The translations under genes were made by a program, and so were the position numbers. Of a stretch of 16,172 nucleotides of DNA, positions 1 to 6,974 are shown piece after piece. The stretch is from Planctomycetota bacterium (GTDB taxonomy: Bacteria; Planctomycetota; UBA11346), in contig SLQH01000095.1 of assembly GCA_007131555.1 (NCBI GenBank), positions 1 to 16,172 of the forward strand. Reading direction: 5' to 3'. Below the pieces are notes generated by a model. That model made no database searches and had not been told where the DNA came from. It saw only the letters and a program-made list of their open reading frames with translations. Position 1 is the first letter of the stretch. Every line of letters starts with the position of its first letter.

Positions 1-955
1 AGTTGACATCGGTGCCGGTGATCTCGTTGTCGTCCAGGGAACAGGCCGAAAATCCCAGCGGGGTGATATTCTTGCGCAGGGCGATGAGGGCGGCGTCGTA
101 GGCCTCGTTGAGCAGGGCCCGTTCGCTGTCATCAAGGGTGGTAAAGGATTCCAGGTCGAAGTACAGACGATGGGCCGATTCCAGGGCCGGGGGAATGGCT
201 ATCCGGGTGGTCTCAGGGATGGTGCAGAGGATCCCGAAATGGCACAGGCCGTCCAAGACTCCGGCCGCCATGCGGCCATCGGAACGATAGACCGAGCACT
301 CGGAGGTGGCTTCGAGCAATTCCGGCTGGGCGTTTTCCACCAGGATGCCGACAGTGCCGGGCAGGCGATACATGCTGGCATCGCTGCCCTGGTCACCGGC
401 CACCAAAACCTTGGTCAGGTCGATCTCCAGATGTGTGCACAGCCATCCCAAGGCCCGGCCCTTGTCGGCACGACGGGGCAGGATGTGCAGGTCGCAGGCT
501 CCGGTATAGATCACCGTGGCCTGGATGGCGCGGGCGGCGATCTCTTCGCGCAGGGCGGTGATGATGTCGTCGTCGGCATGAGGCAGCAGCCAACTGAGCT
601 TGTAGGGGGTCTGGACCTCGTCGGGTAGACGCTCGGCGCCGGGGATGGTGGCCAGCAGGTCATTGATCGCTGCAGCGTCCCAGTCACGGGCGATATCACG
701 GGTATAGTCGTCCAGGGTCTGCTTGTTGCGGAAGTCGACGATCTCGGTGCCCATGCCACCGATCAGGTAGTCGGGTGCCGGCAGTTCACCGGCGGCCACC
801 AGGTCGGCCATGTTGAGGATGTTGCGCCAGCTGTTGAAGCATAGCAGGGGCGCTTGGACCAGCCCCATCCAGGCCTCACGGAACTGTTCAGTCGTGGTCG
901 GATTGCCCAGCAGGGTGCCGTCAAGGTCGGAACAGAACAGACGAAAGGTCGTCAT
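1..955 (-). CDS. mfppB: Mannosylfructose-phosphate phosphatase-like HAD enzyme with extra C-terminal domain (partial, 3' end outside window)
   Basis: The reading frame is open from ATG 953-955 to the window edge, giving 318 residues. It is a HAD-IIB phosphatase of the sucrose-phosphatase/mannosylfructose-phosphatase type. Visible motifs are DLDGT with nucleophile D10 and acid D12, the motif II serine in FNSW (S42), a motif III lysine in ADKG (K165), and the metal site GDQGSD (D188, D192). It should remove phosphate from the product of the synthase encoded just upstream (1173-2555, same strand). AGGAG at 962-966 lies five to six bases before the ATG and supports this start. The Agrobacterium enzyme is, as I recall, about 250 residues; here the HAD part ends near residue 245 and the frame runs on for at least 70 more. 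The segment around residues 285-318 (GFSACSLDDNEITG) looks like the start of a second domain, perhaps a glycoside-hydrolase-like barrel; that is a guess. Sucrose-6-phosphate phosphatase is the main alternative. Confidence 0.85.
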   Translation of the reverse strand, partial: MTTFRLFCSDLDGTLLGNPTTTEQFREAWMGLVQAPLLCFNSWRNILNMADLVAAGELPAPDYLIGGMGTEIVDFRNKQTLDDYTRDIARDWDAAAINDLLATIPGAERLPDEVQTPYKLSWLLPHADDDIITALREEIAARAIQATVIYTGACDLHILPRRADKGRALGWLCTHLEIDLTKVLVAGDQGSDASMYRLPGTVGILVENAQPELLEATSECSVYRSDGRMAAGVLDGLCHFGILCTIPETTRIAIPPALESAHRLYFDLESFTTLDDSERALLNEAYDAALIALRKNITPLGFSACSLDDNEITGTDVN

Positions 956-1172
956 GCAGCACTCCTGATGTGGTCAACAGCCAGGACCAATGGCATTGCG
1001 CTCAGAGCCATCGGTTATTATATGTCGTGCTTTCCCAGTTTTTTCCGCGGTTCGTATTGATCGTCTCTTCAGCGGTCAATACAGAAGAGGCCACGTAAGG
1101 ACCCTCCTCTGACGCATGGTCGATGCATGCCTGTATTCAGAGGCTCCTTGGCTCATCGCCCGGCACCCTGCC
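956..1172. other. Intergenic spacer with an inverted repeat and fragments of a dispersed repeat
   Basis: This gap between the two minus-strand sugar genes has no convincing ORF. It holds an inverted repeat with CCTCTGA at 1106-1112 and TCAGAGG at 1137-1143. Inside it is a smaller one, GCATG 1114-1118 with CATGC 1126-1130. No U-tract follows on either strand, so a terminator role is weak. Three short stretches recur in the repeat element at 15388-15741: CCTGATGTGGTCA (964-976), a CAATGG...TTGCGCT-like end (988-1008) and GGACCCTCCTCT (1099-1110). The long spacer makes it uncertain whether the two genes share one transcript. Confidence 0.5.
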
Positions 1173-2555
1173 TCAGTCCAGCCAGTCTTCTTCGTCGTCC
1201 CATTCCAGGTCCGGGGTCTTGAAATTGCGACTGGTGCGCTGTTCGACCGAGCGGATCAACTGCTGGGCGATGCCGGTCCAGGTGAACATGGCCCGGGCGC
1301 GACGGGCACCGCGGGCGCGCATGCGGGCGGCCATCTTGGGCAGCTTGAAGATCTTGGCGATGGTGATGCCCAGGTCCTCAGTGTCGAAGGGGTCGGCGAT
1401 GAGGGCATGACGACCGTAGATGATGGCTCGCCACAGGCCGCCGTGTGAGGTCACCACCGTTGGGGTGCCGCAGGCCATGGCTTCAATGGCGGTCATGCCG
1501 AAGGGCTCGTAACGGCTGCACAGCACGAAGACATCTGCGGCACGGTACCAATCGGGCAGTTCCTCATCGGGGATGAAGCCGCCGAAGGTGACCTGATCCT
1601 TGAGCTGCAACTGGTCGACCAGATCGTGCAGTTCCCTATAGAGGTGGCCATCGGGGCCATCGGTATCGGCTCCGCCGGCGGCCAGATGCAGATGGGCATC
1701 GGGAATCCGTTCAGCGACCAGGGCAAAGGACTTGATGAGCAGGTCGTAGCCCTTGTTTTCGGCCAGGCGGCCCAGGGCCAGCACGGTTGGTCCGGTCCAG
1801 CCCATGCGTTCGCGGATGACATGACGGCTGGCCATGCTGACCGGGAAGAAACGGGTGTCATCGTAGCCGGGCGGGATCATCCGGATCTTGCCCTTGCCGA
1901 TGCCGTAGCTCTGGATCAGCTGATCGGTCTGGACCGGAGTGGTGGCGATCACCATGTCGCATTCACGATACAGGAGGTTCTCCTGGCGGATGCGTTCCTT
2001 GAAATTGTATTGCCCCTCGAACTCCTGCTCGCTGCCGGCGAAATCCTGACGCATCTGGTCGCACTTCCACTGGCCCAGGGAGTGGGGGGTGTGGACGTGG
2101 GGGATGCCAAGCTGCTTGGCCAACGCCTGACCGGCCACCCCGGCGTCCCAGTAATGACTATTGATGAAGGCGTATTCCAACTCGTGCTGACGCATGATGC
2201 GCAGGGCGTTCTCGTTCCACTCGGGCAGTTTTTTGACCAGATATTCCTTGGGGATGAAATCCTTGCCGCCGCAACCGGCTCGCAGCACCCGGACCCCATC
2301 GCTGACCTCGTCGTAGGCCGGCTGGTCCTCGAAACGGCGGGTCCAGATATCGACCTCATAACCGAGTTCGGCCAGCTTCTTGGACAACTCCAGGACATAG
2401 ACCACCTGGCCGCCGGTATCAGCTGCGCCCAGCGGGGGGACGGCAGCCACATAGCCGTGGGTCGAGATCATGCAGATGCGCGGTTTGCCGCTATCACGGG
2501 AAGCCGCCAACAGGCTGGCAAGGTCGTGATCGGATGGGTTTTTCGTGGTTGTCAT
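1173..2555 (-). CDS. mfpsA: Mannosylfructose-phosphate synthase (GT4 glycosyltransferase)
   Basis: This 460-residue protein joins a GDP-sugar (mannose) to fructose-6-phosphate if the assignment holds; the product, after dephosphorylation, is a non-reducing disaccharide used as a compatible solute. From memory its sequence follows the Agrobacterium MfpsA enzyme closely over nearly its whole length (for example STHGYVAA, PLGAADTGGQVVYVLELSKK, FINSHYWDAGVAGQ, PPGYDD, FTWTGIAQQL). GT-B features are the GGQ loop at 48-50, HTPHSLG at 155-161, the donor-phosphate residues R263 and K268 in GRLAENKG, and the EX7E motif E350-E358 in YEPFGMTAIEA. About 25 N-terminal residues precede the Rossmann start. 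The last residues are acidic (DLEWDDEEDWLD). It is followed on the same strand by the matching phosphatase. No clear Shine-Dalgarno motif precedes the ATG. Sucrose-phosphate synthase is the nearest alternative function. Confidence 0.9.
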   Translation of the reverse strand: MTTTKNPSDHDLASLLAASRDSGKPRICMISTHGYVAAVPPLGAADTGGQVVYVLELSKKLAELGYEVDIWTRRFEDQPAYDEVSDGVRVLRAGCGGKDFIPKEYLVKKLPEWNENALRIMRQHELEYAFINSHYWDAGVAGQALAKQLGIPHVHTPHSLGQWKCDQMRQDFAGSEQEFEGQYNFKERIRQENLLYRECDMVIATTPVQTDQLIQSYGIGKGKIRMIPPGYDDTRFFPVSMASRHVIRERMGWTGPTVLALGRLAENKGYDLLIKSFALVAERIPDAHLHLAAGGADTDGPDGHLYRELHDLVDQLQLKDQVTFGGFIPDEELPDWYRAADVFVLCSRYEPFGMTAIEAMACGTPTVVTSHGGLWRAIIYGRHALIADPFDTEDLGITIAKIFKLPKMAARMRARGARRARAMFTWTGIAQQLIRSVEQRTSRNFKTPDLEWDDEEDWLD

Positions 2556-2583
2556 GTAGAAAAGGGTAACCAGAGTTCCGCTT

Positions 2584-3555
2584 GTGCCAAGGAACGATTC
2601 AGGTCATGAGGATTGCGCCTCGCCGTCTGCGACCCTCCAGCGTCAGGCCGGTCGGGCCGTGGTGCGGGTCACGGTGGTCGGGGCGGCGGTCAATATGCTG
2701 CTGGTGGCGATCAAGGCCCTGGCCGGGCTGTACGGCGGCAGTCAGGCCCTGCTGGCGGATGCCGTACACAGCCTCGGTGACCTGCTGGGTGATCTCCTGA
2801 TCCTGCTGGGAGTGCGAGTCTGGGAGCGGCCCGCCGATGCCGGTCATCCTCATGGTCATCAGCGTCTGGAGATCGTCATCACCTTGTCGTTGGGGCTGAT
2901 TCTGGCCGGCGGTGCGGTGGGCTTGTCGTGGCGGGCGCTGCTGGACCTCCAGGAGGTGGTGGTTGAGCCCCAGGCCCTGCCCTGGATTCTGGTCCCGGTG
3001 GTTGCGGTCGTGCTGGCTACCAAGGAGGTCTTGTTTCGCTGGACCATGGCCGTTGCCCGCCGTCATCGGGCCCCGGTATTGGTGGCCAATGCCTGGCATC
3101 ATCGCAGTGATGCCTTGGGATCGCTGCCGGTGCTGTTGGCGGTGGCCCTGGCGGCCGGGGATGCCCGGTGGGCGATCGTCGATCCTCTGGCGGCGATGCT
3201 GGTGGCGCTGCTGCTGTTGCGGGTGGCCTGGCGCATCGCCCGCCCGGCCTTCGATCAGCTCATCGATGCCGGGGCGTCGCCCGAGGAGGTGGCCAGCATT
3301 CGCGAGATCGTGGTGGCCACCGCCGGCGTCCAGGAGGTGCACAAGATCCGTACCCGCCACCTGGGTGGAGCCCGCCTGGCGGTCGACCTGCATGTCCTGG
3401 TGGATGGCCATCTGACGGTTGCGGCCGGTCATGACATCGCCACCGAGGTCAAACGTCGCCTGGAGCGCTGGGGGCCGCAGATCAGTGACGTGGTGGTCCA
3501 TGTCGAGCCGGATGATGGCCATCGAGACGGGGTTGCTGAGTTGAGAGGCGCTTGA
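2584..3555 (+). CDS. Cation diffusion facilitator (zinc/iron-type metal exporter)
   Basis: This 323-residue inner-membrane protein belongs to the CDF family, which exports divalent metals in exchange for protons. The two halves of the transport site are intact: H62xxxD66 in ADAVHSLGD (TM2) and H172xxxD176 in WHHRSD (TM5). This HD/HD set is common in zinc-preferring members, though the metal cannot be read off with certainty. The family signature HPHGHQRLE is at 88-96. Hydrophobic segments lie near 32-50, 68-80, 98-118, 133-148, 178-191 and 198-217. A cytoplasmic dimerisation domain follows from about 230, ending in DVVVHVEPDDGH. The start is GTG 2584, with no good Shine-Dalgarno motif; GTG 2659 is a possible alternative. 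It is divergent from mfpsA with only 28 bp between them, and its stop codon lies inside a 34-bp palindrome. Confidence 0.9.
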   Translation: MPRNDSGHEDCASPSATLQRQAGRAVVRVTVVGAAVNMLLVAIKALAGLYGGSQALLADAVHSLGDLLGDLLILLGVRVWERPADAGHPHGHQRLEIVITLSLGLILAGGAVGLSWRALLDLQEVVVEPQALPWILVPVVAVVLATKEVLFRWTMAVARRHRAPVLVANAWHHRSDALGSLPVLLAVALAAGDARWAIVDPLAAMLVALLLLRVAWRIARPAFDQLIDAGASPEEVASIREIVVATAGVQEVHKIRTRHLGGARLAVDLHVLVDGHLTVAAGHDIATEVKRRLERWGPQISDVVVHVEPDDGHRDGVAELRGA

Positions 3556-3586
3556 CCATAAGATAACGATCGTTATCTTATGGTCA
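3553..3586. promoter_or_regulatory. Perfect 34-bp palindrome, possible operator overlapping a promoter
   Basis: The sequence is a perfect palindrome with half-site TGACCATAAGATAACGA centred on GATC. It starts in the stop codon of the metal exporter. On the plus strand a sigma70-like promoter can be read through it: TTGACC (3552-3557), a 16-bp spacer and TATCTT (3574-3579). That would place a transcript start near 3586, some 30 bases before the ATG at 3618. Its AT-rich composition contrasts with the surrounding GC-rich DNA. As RNA it would form a long hairpin with a GAUC loop, but no U-run follows, so an operator is more likely than a terminator. The binding protein cannot be named. Confidence 0.6.
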
Positions 3587-3617
3587 CGTGAGACGAACTG
3601 GTCAGGGAGGTAGCGGT

Positions 3618-4649
3618 ATGATAGACGGCGTTGGCGATCTCCTGGCCATGTCGCCCCTGCCCTGGCTGGCAGAGTGCCTGGGCGACCAGGCGCGGGGCAG
3701 ATTGGGGCCGGCACCGCTGTGGACCCTCAGCGGAGACGCTCAGGCAATAGCTCGCCAGGAGGCCGAGTTGTCAGGCCCCGAACTACATGCCCTCTTGCAT
3801 GTCATGGGGAGCCTGGCCGCTCTTTTGGGACGATGTCATGGTCCGGCCCGCTATGCCCGGTGGACCGCCGCCATACCTGCCAGCCAACGGGTCGAGATGG
3901 ATTGTCTGGCAGCATCAACCGGCATTGCCACTGAGGCCCTGGTGCGGGCCAATGTCCTGGTCGAAACCTGTTGTACGGCCCTGGTGCGGCTGCCAAACCC
4001 GACGGCAGCCTTGGAGGTCGTGCGGACGGTGGATTTCTTTCCGGCCGCCCGCATCGGCGGCACCACGGTAGTCAAGCGCTATCGCCGTGAGGGGGCCTTG
4101 TCCCTGCTCAGTGTATCGTGGCCCGGCTTCGTGGGCGTTGTCAGCGGTCTCAACGAGGCTGGCGTGACGGCCTGCATCCTGCTGCACCATGGGGGGCGTC
4201 GCTATCCGGACGGCATGCCCCTGGCTTCGCGTCTGCGTGATGTCCTGGAAACCGCCCAGGACCTGCCCGACGCGATTCGTCGTCTGGAGTCAGAACCGGT
4301 GTCCAGTGGCCATTACATGCTGCTGACCGACAGCCGTTCGGCGGCGGTCGTATGGCGGGATGGGGGGCGTCTGTGTCAGGCCCAGCCAGCTGATGGCCTG
4401 TTAGCCGTGGACAACAATCCCCGCTCGGCCGGCTATCCCGGCTCCTCGACAGGTCGTCGGGCCCGCCGCGCCTTGGCGGCGATACGGCACTGCGGTTGGG
4501 ACGGATGTCGTCTGGCCCATCTCATCGCTCAGCGCCACAACAATGCCCAGGCCATGCTCATGCTGCCAGGCCAGGGCGAACTGCGCCTGGCCCTCGGCCG
4601 CTCCACCCGCCGGGCCGCCAGTGGGCGCTGGTGGCGATATCGCTTGTAG
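3618..4649 (+). CDS. C45-type Ntn amidohydrolase/acyltransferase
   Basis: This 343-residue protein resembles the peptidase C45 group (acyl-CoA:6-aminopenicillanate acyltransferase-like), enzymes that cut or transfer linear amides and activate themselves by exposing a catalytic cysteine. The likely nucleophile is C119 in VETCCTAL, preceded by an all-helical propeptide-like region. Further family landmarks follow: RTVDFFP (136-142), GFVGVVSGLNEAGV (170-183) and DNNPR near the C-terminal third. Cysteine doubling (C118 C119) leaves some doubt about which residue acts. No signal peptide is visible, so it is probably cytoplasmic. AGGGAGG at 3604-3610, seven bases before ATG 3618, sets the start; an in-frame GTG at 3588 has no such site. 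The natural substrate is unknown. Its neighbour upstream is the metal exporter, with no obvious functional tie. Confidence 0.72.
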   Translation: MIDGVGDLLAMSPLPWLAECLGDQARGRLGPAPLWTLSGDAQAIARQEAELSGPELHALLHVMGSLAALLGRCHGPARYARWTAAIPASQRVEMDCLAASTGIATEALVRANVLVETCCTALVRLPNPTAALEVVRTVDFFPAARIGGTTVVKRYRREGALSLLSVSWPGFVGVVSGLNEAGVTACILLHHGGRRYPDGMPLASRLRDVLETAQDLPDAIRRLESEPVSSGHYMLLTDSRSAAVVWRDGGRLCQAQPADGLLAVDNNPRSAGYPGSSTGRRARRALAAIRHCGWDGCRLAHLIAQRHNNAQAMLMLPGQGELRLALGRSTRRAASGRWWRYRL

Positions 4650-5140
4650 GAGCCTGTAAGCCTCAATCCGGCTGTCGGCTTGTGACTTGCGGCGGTAGGG
4701 TTGCTGTACAAGGCGACATAGACAGATTCAGGCTTTCACCCAGCAGGAAAACCGGTTCTGACTGCGTATGTCCGCTTGAATAGCAAGCCTATTATAGCCA
4801 ATGGTGTTCAGCAACGGTGTCCCCAAGCGACCGATCTCGAGCGTACCATTCATCATGATATTGCGCCCCTTCGGGGCTGAAGCACAGTGGTCCAGGCGAT
4901 CTTTGGGCAGTCATGGGGGGCTTTGTAGGAGCTACAGCACCCCTCTTCATCCTCAATCATCGCCCCAAGGGGGCGAGATGAGATAGCCCAGGGCAACGCC
5001 CTGGGTACGAAGGTGTCTTACCATCACCGCCCTGAAGGGGCGGAACCAAGGCATGCGGTAACGAGTCAGGCCCAGTTGCGGTTTTTGGCGTGCAGACTCC
5101 TGGTTGGCAGCGTCGAGAGGCACTTCGCTTCAGGTTCATA
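4650..5140. repeat. Non-coding region with a cluster of REP-like hairpins
   Basis: No gene is supported here. From 4861 to 5043 there are four GC-rich hairpins in close succession: GCCCC-TTC-GGGGC (4865-4877), CGCCCC-AAG-GGGGCG (4961-4975), CCCAGGGC-AAC-GCCCTGGG (4987-5005) and CCGCCC-TGAAG-GGGCGG (5027-5043). Three of them have three-base loops. A smaller one, TGTAG-GAG-CTACA, is at 4924-4936. This style matches the REP or BIME-like intergenic repeats common in many environmental bacteria, often spread by RAYT transposases; no such transposase is in the window. Between 4650 and 4860 only weak hairpins are seen (AAGCC 4658-4662 with GGCTT 4677-4681; GCTTG 4774-4778 with CAAGC 4784-4788). Confidence 0.7.
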
Positions 5141-5141
5141 C

Positions 5142-5173
5142 AAAGACCCCGACCGTCATCGGCCGGGGTCTTG
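5142..5173 (-). terminator. Likely Rho-independent terminator of the lipoprotein gene
   Basis: A stem of AAGACCCCG (5143-5151) with CGGGGTCTT (5164-5172) closes over a smaller inner CCG/CGG stem. Read on the minus strand it is followed by a short T-rich stretch (TTTG). It sits about 40 bases past the stop codon of the minus-strand gene at 5211-6050, which is the right place for its terminator. Confidence 0.7.
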
Positions 5174-5210
5174 TTGCAGGGCTGTGAGCGGACGAGTCCG
5201 CCGCTGATGA

Positions 5211-6050
5211 TCAGTCCTCGTCGTCGTCGAAATCGAAGTCGAAATCATCATCGTCGTCATCGCCATCATCAATGGTCCACTGACCGTTGACCTGACGAAC
5301 CGTGGCCGGCAGGGTGAAGGACTGGCCCAGAATGGTTCCGCTGATGCTCAGCTGCCGGGTATCTCCCTCGCCGCTGCTGGTCACCTTGATCGAGCGCAGC
5401 ACTCCGTTGATGTCAAAGCCGTAGACATTGGCGGCGTCCTTGACGGCGGCGACCACCGGAGGCAGCTTCTTGAGAGCCTCGTCCAGGGGTAGGGCGACAA
5501 AGTCTTCGATCGACGTGATGCCAGCCTTGCCAGCACCCTCAACGATGGCGGTGATGGCCTTGCGGGCCTTGTCGGGGTCGTTGATGCCGCAGGTGCGGAT
5601 ATGGTTGGCAAAGGCCTGAATAGTGGCCTGGGCCTGCTGCATCGCTTGCTGATCTTCTCCGGCCATGGCCATCATCATGAAGCCACCCATCATCTGGATG
5701 CCCATTGCCATTTCATCGGGATTGACTTCAGCCAGTGCTTCCTTGACCATCGGCATGACCATGGTGTCGACTGCGCCGGGGTTGCCAAGGACGGTGTTGA
5801 TCATGGCCTTGGCTTCAGTCGGCATCTCCTGCCCGGCCTCTGACCACTTGCTCTGCATCTCGGCGTATTCTTCGGCAGTGGTAGCAAACTTGACCAGGGC
5901 GGCAATGTCATTGTTGATGAGGGCCTGGACCGGAATGGTGACGGCCTGTTCAGGTTGGGTGGCACTGCTGGGCAGTTGCGAACTGCCGCCGCCACAGCTG
6001 ACCAGACTGATGGTGAAGGCCATGAGGATGGCCATGGTGAACGTACGCAT
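5211..6050 (-). CDS. Putative lipoprotein with methionine-rich segment and polyaspartate tail
   Basis: Not recognised as a known family. The 279-residue product has a lipoprotein signal peptide: a hydrophobic stretch from residue 6, then lipobox LVSC with the modified C19, followed by a GGGSS linker. The body looks helical. A methionine-rich segment occupies about 114-129 (EMAMGIQMMGGFMMMAMAG). The region from about 216 to 260 looks like beta strands (SIKVTSSGEGDTRQLSISG). The last 19 residues (261-279) contain 14 Asp and one Glu with phenylalanines at regular spacing (DFDFDF), which could bind calcium or other cations. AGGAG at 6057-6061 (read on the minus strand) fits the ATG at 6048-6050. 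A possible promoter lies at 6115-6142 and a terminator at 5142-5173, so it is probably transcribed alone. Confidence 0.8.
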   Translation of the reverse strand: MRTFTMAILMAFTISLVSCGGGSSQLPSSATQPEQAVTIPVQALINNDIAALVKFATTAEEYAEMQSKWSEAGQEMPTEAKAMINTVLGNPGAVDTMVMPMVKEALAEVNPDEMAMGIQMMGGFMMMAMAGEDQQAMQQAQATIQAFANHIRTCGINDPDKARKAITAIVEGAGKAGITSIEDFVALPLDEALKKLPPVVAAVKDAANVYGFDINGVLRSIKVTSSGEGDTRQLSISGTILGQSFTLPATVRQVNGQWTIDDGDDDDDDFDFDFDDDED

Positions 6051-6114
6051 GTGATGCTCCTAGAGAGAGGAAAAGGGGAACGGGGAGGGTGTGAAGAGAA
6101 CTGTGTAAGCGCGA

Positions 6115-6142
6115 ATGATCTGTTATCGTCATCAAATGTCAA
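6115..6142 (-). promoter_or_regulatory. Possible sigma70-like promoter of the lipoprotein gene
   Basis: On the minus strand a perfect TTGACA (6137-6142) is followed after 16 bases by GATCAT (6115-6120), four of six matches to the -10 consensus. The leader of about 55 bases is strikingly pyrimidine-rich on the transcript (complement of 6061-6089). The call rests on consensus matching alone. Confidence 0.4.
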
Positions 6143-6275
6143 ATGCCGTTCTGCCGCCACGGGCTGACGCTGGACCACGTGGACTGGGCTTGTGACCCTG
6201 CTCGCCAGTGGCATAGTGCCTTGGCCGCCGGGCTCGTGGACCGCTGTTCGTCACCTTGTCAGCAAAGGGATCATC

Positions 6276-6893
6276 ATGCAGTCGCTGTTGTGGATCATGT
6301 CTCTGGTCATAGCGCCGATCATGGCGCTGGGTGCCGTTGAGGCCATCGTCCTGGAACCGGCCGGGTTGAGGGTTGAGGTGCCGGTTGACCGGCCCTTCAA
6401 CGGTTTCTTCACCAGCATCGGCACCTCATTGGTGCTGAACTTTGAGCAGGGCGGTCTGCTGCCCGACAAGGACGATGGGCAACAGGAGCGTTGGCAGGCC
6501 AGTCTGTGGCTGCGCGTTCTGGGCGGTGACGATCTGGAATGGCGCGATGCTCAGCAAGCGACCTTCATGGCCGCCGGTCAGCACTTTGGCCCCGCGTGGT
6601 CGAGCATGATCGCCGATGAGGACGGGAACCTCCATGAGGGCGATCACTTTGCCTTGCAGGGGCGTGACGGTGAGGATCTGCGCCCACTTGATGCCCAGGC
6701 CGTGCGCCGTGCCCGGGCCGTCACGCCCAGTGGTCAGCGCTATGAGATCCGCAAGGTCTACGTCTTTGAGCAATACACCATCCTGATGCGGGTGCGCAGC
6801 ATCAATAAGGATCCCAATGCCGCGTCGGCCCTGCTCGAGACCCTGGCCCTGATCTCGGTGGCGGTTGATGAGGACGACGAGGTCGAGGATTAG
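6276..6893 (+). CDS. Small secreted protein of unknown function
   Basis: Not recognised. The 205-residue product begins with a good Sec signal peptide (MQSLLWIMSLVIAPIMALGA, cleavage probably near residue 20-23). A predominantly beta region follows, including VEVPVDRPFNGFFTSIGTSL at about 33-52, with several acidic patches. The C-terminus is again acidic (VDEDDEVED). ATG 6276 was chosen because AAAGGGA at 6264-6270 precedes it and because the signal peptide starts there; an upstream in-frame start at 6192 would bury the signal. It is transcribed divergently from the lipoprotein gene, with 225 bp between them. The shared export and acidic tails suggest, weakly, that the two act together. Confidence 0.75.
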   Translation: MQSLLWIMSLVIAPIMALGAVEAIVLEPAGLRVEVPVDRPFNGFFTSIGTSLVLNFEQGGLLPDKDDGQQERWQASLWLRVLGGDDLEWRDAQQATFMAAGQHFGPAWSSMIADEDGNLHEGDHFALQGRDGEDLRPLDAQAVRRARAVTPSGQRYEIRKVYVFEQYTILMRVRSINKDPNAASALLETLALISVAVDEDDEVED

Positions 6894-6917
6894 GGGTCTG
6901 TCAGGAATAACGACAGA
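6894..6917 (+). terminator. Weak hairpin after the secreted-protein gene
   Basis: TCTGTC (6897-6902) pairs with GACAGA (6912-6917) right after the stop codon. In addition GGGTCTGT (6894-6901) can pair with ACAGACCC at 6970-6977, an alternative longer-range stem. No U-run follows, so termination is uncertain. Confidence 0.3.
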
Positions 6918-6974
6918 GCATGACGTGGCATGTTTTCGGCCCCGGACTCGCCCGTCACCATAGCCCATCACAGA

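Noticed and set aside
1626..2609. Long plus-strand frame opposite mfpsA
   Set aside because: It lies antisense to a gene with clear family motifs and has no recognisable domain; long shadow frames are common in GC-rich DNA.
2599..3714. Minus-strand frame opposite the metal exporter
   Set aside because: Its sequence is rich in Gln, His and Arg as expected of an antisense shadow, and the exporter frame has all its motifs.
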